A stretch of 45,655 bases of DNA, taken from assembly GCA_019057815.1 (NCBI GenBank), contig JAHLWR010000028.1:1-45655 (forward strand), read 5' to 3'. Below, in pieces: positions 42,151 through 45,655 of the stretch (position 1 is the stretch's first letter; each line of letters starts with the position of its first letter). The position numbers were made by a program, and so were the translations under genes. The notes beneath the pieces were generated by a model, which did no database searches, was not told the DNA's origin, and saw only the letters and a list, made by a program, of their open reading frames with translations. Source of the DNA: Candidatus Heimdallarchaeota archaeon. GTDB lineage: Archaea; Asgardarchaeota; Heimdallarchaeia; Heimdallarchaeales; Heimdallarchaeaceae.

Positions 42151-42582
42151 ATGGGAAAACTAGAAGAAGATATAAAAAGTCTCAAGGAAACAGTTGAAGA
42201 ATTGAAAAAAAGTGTTAATCAAATTGCTTTTAACGTCATCCGATTGATGGGTACATTAGAAAAAGGTATTAAAACATCTGGAGCAACTGTGTCAGAAGAG
42301 GGTATAAGTTCTGTTTCTGTTGATCTTGGTCCTATTGAAGAAAGAATAGAGAAAATAGACGAATCTATGGTCACAAAGGAGGATGTCGAACAAATTACAG
42401 AACAGCTGAAAAAGTTATCTTCAGATAAAATAGCCAAAGCCGAAGCTATGCAAGAACGTGCTTCAAATCTCCTTGAGAAGGGTATGGAACTAGTAGAACT
42501 TGAAGCTACTTTAGCAGAAGTAAAATCGCTGTTGGAGGAAAGAATCTTAGATTCAAAGGAAGAAGAACAAAAAGGTGACTAA
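42151..42582 (+). CDS. Coiled-coil protein of the pilus-like operon
   Basis: 143 residues, all soluble and mainly coiled coil: heptads at about 4-30 (LEEDIKSLKETVEELKK), 65-95 and 100-135. There is no membrane segment. Not recognised beyond that; its position between the membrane platform and the pilin-like genes suggests a cytoplasmic accessory protein. GGTGAT precedes the ATG at 42151, which rules out a TTG one codon earlier. It overlaps the next gene by 8 bp. Confidence 0.65.
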   Translation: MGKLEEDIKSLKETVEELKKSVNQIAFNVIRLMGTLEKGIKTSGATVSEEGISSVSVDLGPIEERIEKIDESMVTKEDVEQITEQLKKLSSDKIAKAEAMQERASNLLEKGMELVELEATLAEVKSLLEERILDSKEEEQKGD

Positions 42583-43744
42583 TGAAGTGAATAAGAAAAA
42601 AAGAACTGGTTTTGTCACTTTTTTACATCAAAAAAGGGCTCAAATAAGGGGTATAGACTTTGCTCTTGCTTTACTAATTTTCATTTTGGCATTCAGTCAA
42701 GTTATATTAGTTCTGACTAACTTGCTTATTCCATCTTTAGTTCAATTAGAAGCATATTCACAGGAACAAGAAGTCAATAAACACTTCAACAATGTTTTCC
42801 TTACTCAGGGGACACCTACAAGTTGGGGTACAATACCAACAGCTGTTTTACCTGAATTCAAGCTAGGTTTACAAAATAATCAAGGATCGTTAGATTTTAC
42901 AAAAATAAATAGACTTGTATATGGGGTTTCTAGCTATTGGGCTATTGATTATGTATCTGTTAAGGTTTCTTACTCTATGATTAAGGATTTTGTAATAGAA
43001 ATAACTTCACCGATTAATATAAAAATTAACTCTATAGAAATATTTTATACATACATAGAAGTTAAGGGAGAAGTGCTTGAATATTACACTCCTATAGAAG
43101 GAGCTAACATATGGGCATTCGCTATCGATAGTGAAAATCAAGTTTCAACCAACTCTACTACAACAAAAAATATTGATGATTCAATAGCCTTTTCAGCTGT
43201 TATTCCAATAGATGAATCGGATTATTATATTGTTGTCATTATTGCAGAAGTAGGTGGAATTTATCAAGATTATGAAGTAAAACATTTGGAAAAAGTAGGT
43301 TTTCCATTAGATTTTGAGTATAGAGACTTTGATATCATCCCTTTCATTCAAGAAAGTGATGATTCACTCTCTTCAGCAATAGATGTTTCTTATAACAAAA
43401 TATCAGTAAAAGATGAAGTTAGAACAACAGTAGTTTTTCCTTTTGAGGGCTTAGATGTTCAATATTTCCAACAAGATATGATATTAATAGATGCTCCTGA
43501 AGAAGGAGATATATACCAAGTTCTTAATATTCCAGTTCCTTCATCTGGATTTGCAGTAGTTATTGTTACTGAACAAACAGGTAGCGATTACCGTGTAGGT
43601 TACATTGGAATACCCATGCTGCTTTCTCCAGAGCACGGAGGATACTTTGGAGCTACCGATAAACTAGCTCAAGCTATTATTTCTATGAATCAAATGGTAA
43701 CTATTCGGGATATTTTAGTTAAATGTCAGATATGGTATGGGTGA
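42575..43744 (+). CDS. Pilin-like secreted protein, large
   Basis: 389 residues. After a basic start, RAQIRGIDFALALLIFILAF resembles a type IV pilin leader (cleavage after Gly before a hydrophobic stretch). The ectodomain is beta-rich, with what may be an Ig-like or carboxypeptidase-regulatory-like segment near residues 155-225 (VKGEVLEYYTPIEGANIWAFAID is interrupted by Asn/Ser/Thr-rich loops). Start codon GTG, overlapping the upstream stop; alternatives are not obvious. It is probably the tip or an adhesive subunit, by inference. Confidence 0.6.
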   Translation: MTNEVNKKKRTGFVTFLHQKRAQIRGIDFALALLIFILAFSQVILVLTNLLIPSLVQLEAYSQEQEVNKHFNNVFLTQGTPTSWGTIPTAVLPEFKLGLQNNQGSLDFTKINRLVYGVSSYWAIDYVSVKVSYSMIKDFVIEITSPINIKINSIEIFYTYIEVKGEVLEYYTPIEGANIWAFAIDSENQVSTNSTTTKNIDDSIAFSAVIPIDESDYYIVVIIAEVGGIYQDYEVKHLEKVGFPLDFEYRDFDIIPFIQESDDSLSSAIDVSYNKISVKDEVRTTVVFPFEGLDVQYFQQDMILIDAPEEGDIYQVLNIPVPSSGFAVVIVTEQTGSDYRVGYIGIPMLLSPEHGGYFGATDKLAQAIISMNQMVTIRDILVKCQIWYG

Positions 43745-43751
43745 CCCAAAA

Positions 43752-44219
43752 ATGATAAGATTATCAAAAGCAAAAAAAGGACAACTTTTTATCATTGAAG
43801 CATTTATTGCTGTTTCTGTAATGATTATCATGGTTACAGCATTATATGAAGTACAATTAGCTACTCAGTTGAGCCCAGAGCTAAATATTGATGATGAAGT
43901 TTTTATTGCTATAAAAGCGCTAGATAATACTGGAAATTTGGATAAATATCTTTATTCTCTTGAAACAGGAATCCCAGCTGATATTGAACTGTATAAAAAA
44001 ATAATTGAACAAGCTATCTATGGATCTTTACCAGATAATGGTCAATTTCTATTATTTTGTGAAAACGTTACAGTTTCTGAAGTGATACCAGAAAGCTGGA
44101 TAAACCAATATCTAACCTTACCTGATAGTACAACTGGGATAGACTATTTGGTGACAGAAGTAAACGGTAAGTTTACAGAGTATATTTTCCATTTCCAAAT
44201 TTGGATAATAGGTGTATAA
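43752..44219 (+). CDS. Class III signal-peptide pilin-like protein
   Basis: 155 residues from ATG 43752, which lies 7 nt after GGTGA; an earlier in-frame ATG at 43737 does not fit the ribosome binding site. KKGQLFIIEAF is the archaeal class III (KGQ) prepilin motif, with Glu at +5 of the mature helix, followed by a hydrophobic stretch of about 20 residues. The remainder is a small soluble head. It would be processed by an EppA/PibD-type peptidase, not seen here. Confidence 0.75.
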   Translation: MIRLSKAKKGQLFIIEAFIAVSVMIIMVTALYEVQLATQLSPELNIDDEVFIAIKALDNTGNLDKYLYSLETGIPADIELYKKIIEQAIYGSLPDNGQFLLFCENVTVSEVIPESWINQYLTLPDSTTGIDYLVTEVNGKFTEYIFHFQIWIIGV

Positions 44220-44220
44220 A

Positions 44221-44901
44221 ATGCGGATTAAGAACTCTTTGATTAAAAATCGAAAAGGACAAGTTTTCTTATTGCTTGCAATCGTTATAATGATATATTT
44301 AATCCTCTTATCTACAACAGTCTTTCGTATTACACAGAGTCCATTCGTAGAACTTGCACCAAACCAAAACCAAATTATGAATTATATAGATAATTCAGTA
44401 AGCTCAATATATGATTTGGTATATGCTGGTATTGCTCAATATTCGCAAGGAGCCTCAATGAGTGATGTCAATGATTCCATTATAAGTGGGTTAGAAACCA
44501 TCGAAGCCTATCTAGATAATCATAATATTCCATCATTGATACAACATAAAAATGACATTGTGATAAGTCAGAGTTCTGCCACATCTACTGATGTTTATAT
44601 TCAAATCTATTGCGAAATATCAATTCTTGTTGATAGTTTAGAAATCTATTTTAAGGCAGATTATTCTGTGAATGTTTCTTTCCATCTAGAACGATCTTCC
44701 ATAGTTGGCACAGAAAATTATCTCTATCTCTATAAAATACAAAATGGCTTAATAACCATGTTAAATGATGCAACGGTATCCATTATTCCTTTTACATCCT
44801 CATCTAAACTAGGAGATGGAAGTTTTCAATTAGACTTAGAACTCGGACAAGAAATAACCGTGATCTTTCCACATAATGTTATATTAATTATGGAAATTTA
44901 G
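44221..44901 (+). CDS. Class III signal-peptide pilin-like minor protein
   Basis: 226 residues from ATG 44221; GGTG 6 nt upstream supports it over the GTG at 44212. RKGQVFLLLAIVIMIY is a KGQ-type leader without the usual Glu. The ectodomain is predicted beta-rich after a helical region. It is the last gene of the operon, 2 nt after its neighbour; a T-poor gap of 15 bp separates it from the convergent hsp20. Confidence 0.7.
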   Translation: MRIKNSLIKNRKGQVFLLLAIVIMIYLILLSTTVFRITQSPFVELAPNQNQIMNYIDNSVSSIYDLVYAGIAQYSQGASMSDVNDSIISGLETIEAYLDNHNIPSLIQHKNDIVISQSSATSTDVYIQIYCEISILVDSLEIYFKADYSVNVSFHLERSSIVGTENYLYLYKIQNGLITMLNDATVSIIPFTSSSKLGDGSFQLDLELGQEITVIFPHNVILIMEI

Positions 44902-44916
44902 AAAAAAATAGATGTT

Positions 44917-45534
44917 TCACTCAACATCTATATCGATTCCATCTTCTTTCTCTTTGTTCATTCTATCTATAATAACCTCAAGAACACCATTGTTGTACTT
45001 TGCTCTTGCTGTTTTGATATCTACTGGAACAGGGAGCGCAACAGTTTTTTCATATTTTCTTGTTTCAGAGAAAGCTTTGATAGTTAAACTATTCTCTTTT
45101 CCTGTTAGTTTAACGTCTCCTTTTCCAATTCCGGGAACTTCAGCAATGACTCTTACAGTTGTTTTTTCTTTGAAAACATCAATTAAGGGCTCCCTGACGT
45201 CATTTCCTTCCAATTTTCCCCATTCATCTTGTTTAATGTTTCCAAATTGGTTAACCCTTGGTTTACCATCTGGTCCTATTCCAAACTTGAAACCATAAAC
45301 AAAAGGGCTTTTTTTCAGATCTTCAAATTTACTTATATCCATTCCTTCTACAAAAGAACTAGTGATTTTTTTGAGCATTTCGTCAATGATTTTCCCAAAG
45401 GGTGAACTTTCAAAAAAAGGAGATAAATTCTTCTTAATTTCATCAATATTTATATCATCAAAATTAATATCAAAAGGGAAATTGTTATCTTCTCCTTTTT
45501 TCTTCTTTTTTTCTCCTTTATCATCGTCATTCAT
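44917..45534 (-). CDS. Hsp20/alpha-crystallin small heat-shock protein
   Basis: 205 residues, somewhat long because of an acidic/basic N-terminal region of about 110 residues. The alpha-crystallin domain is typical: REPLIDVFKEK, VRVIAEVPGIGKGDV, SLTIKA, YEKTVALP, and the closing YNNGVLEVII with an acidic tail. The C-terminal IxI motif appears as IDIDV. It should be an ATP-independent holdase. Ends 15 bp from the convergent pilus operon. Confidence 0.92.
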   Translation of the reverse strand: MNDDDKGEKKKKKGEDNNFPFDINFDDINIDEIKKNLSPFFESSPFGKIIDEMLKKITSSFVEGMDISKFEDLKKSPFVYGFKFGIGPDGKPRVNQFGNIKQDEWGKLEGNDVREPLIDVFKEKTTVRVIAEVPGIGKGDVKLTGKENSLTIKAFSETRKYEKTVALPVPVDIKTARAKYNNGVLEVIIDRMNKEKEDGIDIDVE

Positions 45535-45655
45535 ATCTAAACACTTTGAGGATTGTGTGAGATAAATATACTTCTATTAATATATAAACTAAATTGTTTA
45601 AATAGTACTTCCGCAATAAGCCTTTTACTATCTCCCACCTCCCTCAGTAAGCGTT
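45535..45655 (-). promoter_or_regulatory. Upstream region of hsp20
   Basis: AT-rich boxes (TTTATATATTA near 45583-45593 and AGTATATTTA near 45566-45575, minus strand) are candidate TATA elements for hsp20. Beyond 45620 the sequence is GC-richer and continues outside the window; no gene is evident. Confidence 0.4.

Noticed and set aside
44912-45298. 128-codon plus-strand open frame opposite hsp20
   Set aside because: It lies entirely antisense to a clear alpha-crystallin domain and has no recognisable product.

Overview
The window is AT-rich archaeal DNA. Its mix of archaeal informational genes (topoisomerase VI, RadA, Alba, archaeal-type GluRS, a DGGGP synthase-like prenyltransferase) with eukaryote-like parts (two Ras/Rab-like GTPases, a gelsolin-like domain, a RING-H2-like zinc finger, an FtsZ/tubulin-superfamily pair, a ubiquitin-like domain) points to an Asgard archaeon, most likely of the Heimdallarchaeia type. 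That assignment is inferred from gene content, not from a marker tree. Many genes have a GGTGA-type ribosome binding site; several others look leaderless, with the ATG about 26 nt from a TATA box.

Layout. 1-317: GC-richer stretch of unknown nature. 318-4179: an FtsZ/tubulin-like GTPase and a membrane protein on the minus strand, and a divergently transcribed, apparently GTP-dead paralogue of the tubulin-like protein. 4336-7326: a large surface protein with LVIVD-like beta-propeller repeats. 7793-21762: topoisomerase VI, with a B subunit of 4187 residues and an A subunit carrying an N-terminal ubiquitin-like domain. 21831-22127: Alba. 22297-26971: an operon of CPBP intramembrane protease, small GTPase and HEAT-repeat protein. 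26977-29528: FAD-type oxidoreductase, TIGR04076-like protein, DGGGP synthase and a 53-residue protein. 29572-31639: coiled-coil winged-helix protein and RadA. 31715-33473: a TnpB-only IS605-type element with a frameshifted tnpB. 33478-36740: dUTPase-like protein, membrane-anchored RING-like protein and GluRS. 36857-40159: Cys-rich protein, TrpF-like protein lacking both expected catalytic residues, DPM1-like glycosyltransferase, second small GTPase, gelsolin-like protein. 40314-44901: a type IV pilus-like operon (two T2SF membrane proteins, a coiled-coil protein, three pilin-like proteins) with no ATPase in view. 44917-45534: Hsp20.

The outstanding feature is the topoisomerase VI locus. An intact GHKL-H2TH-transducer Top6B core (about 530 residues) runs without interruption into about 3500 residues of tandem helix-hairpin-helix/SAM-like repeats and a lysine-rich, histone-H1-like tail. 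It overlaps by 1 nt a Top6A that keeps its catalytic Tyr and TOPRIM acids and gains a ubiquitin-fold N-terminus. I know of no described Top6B with such a tail; the closest precedent I know is topoisomerase V of Methanopyrus with its tandem (HhH)2 array.
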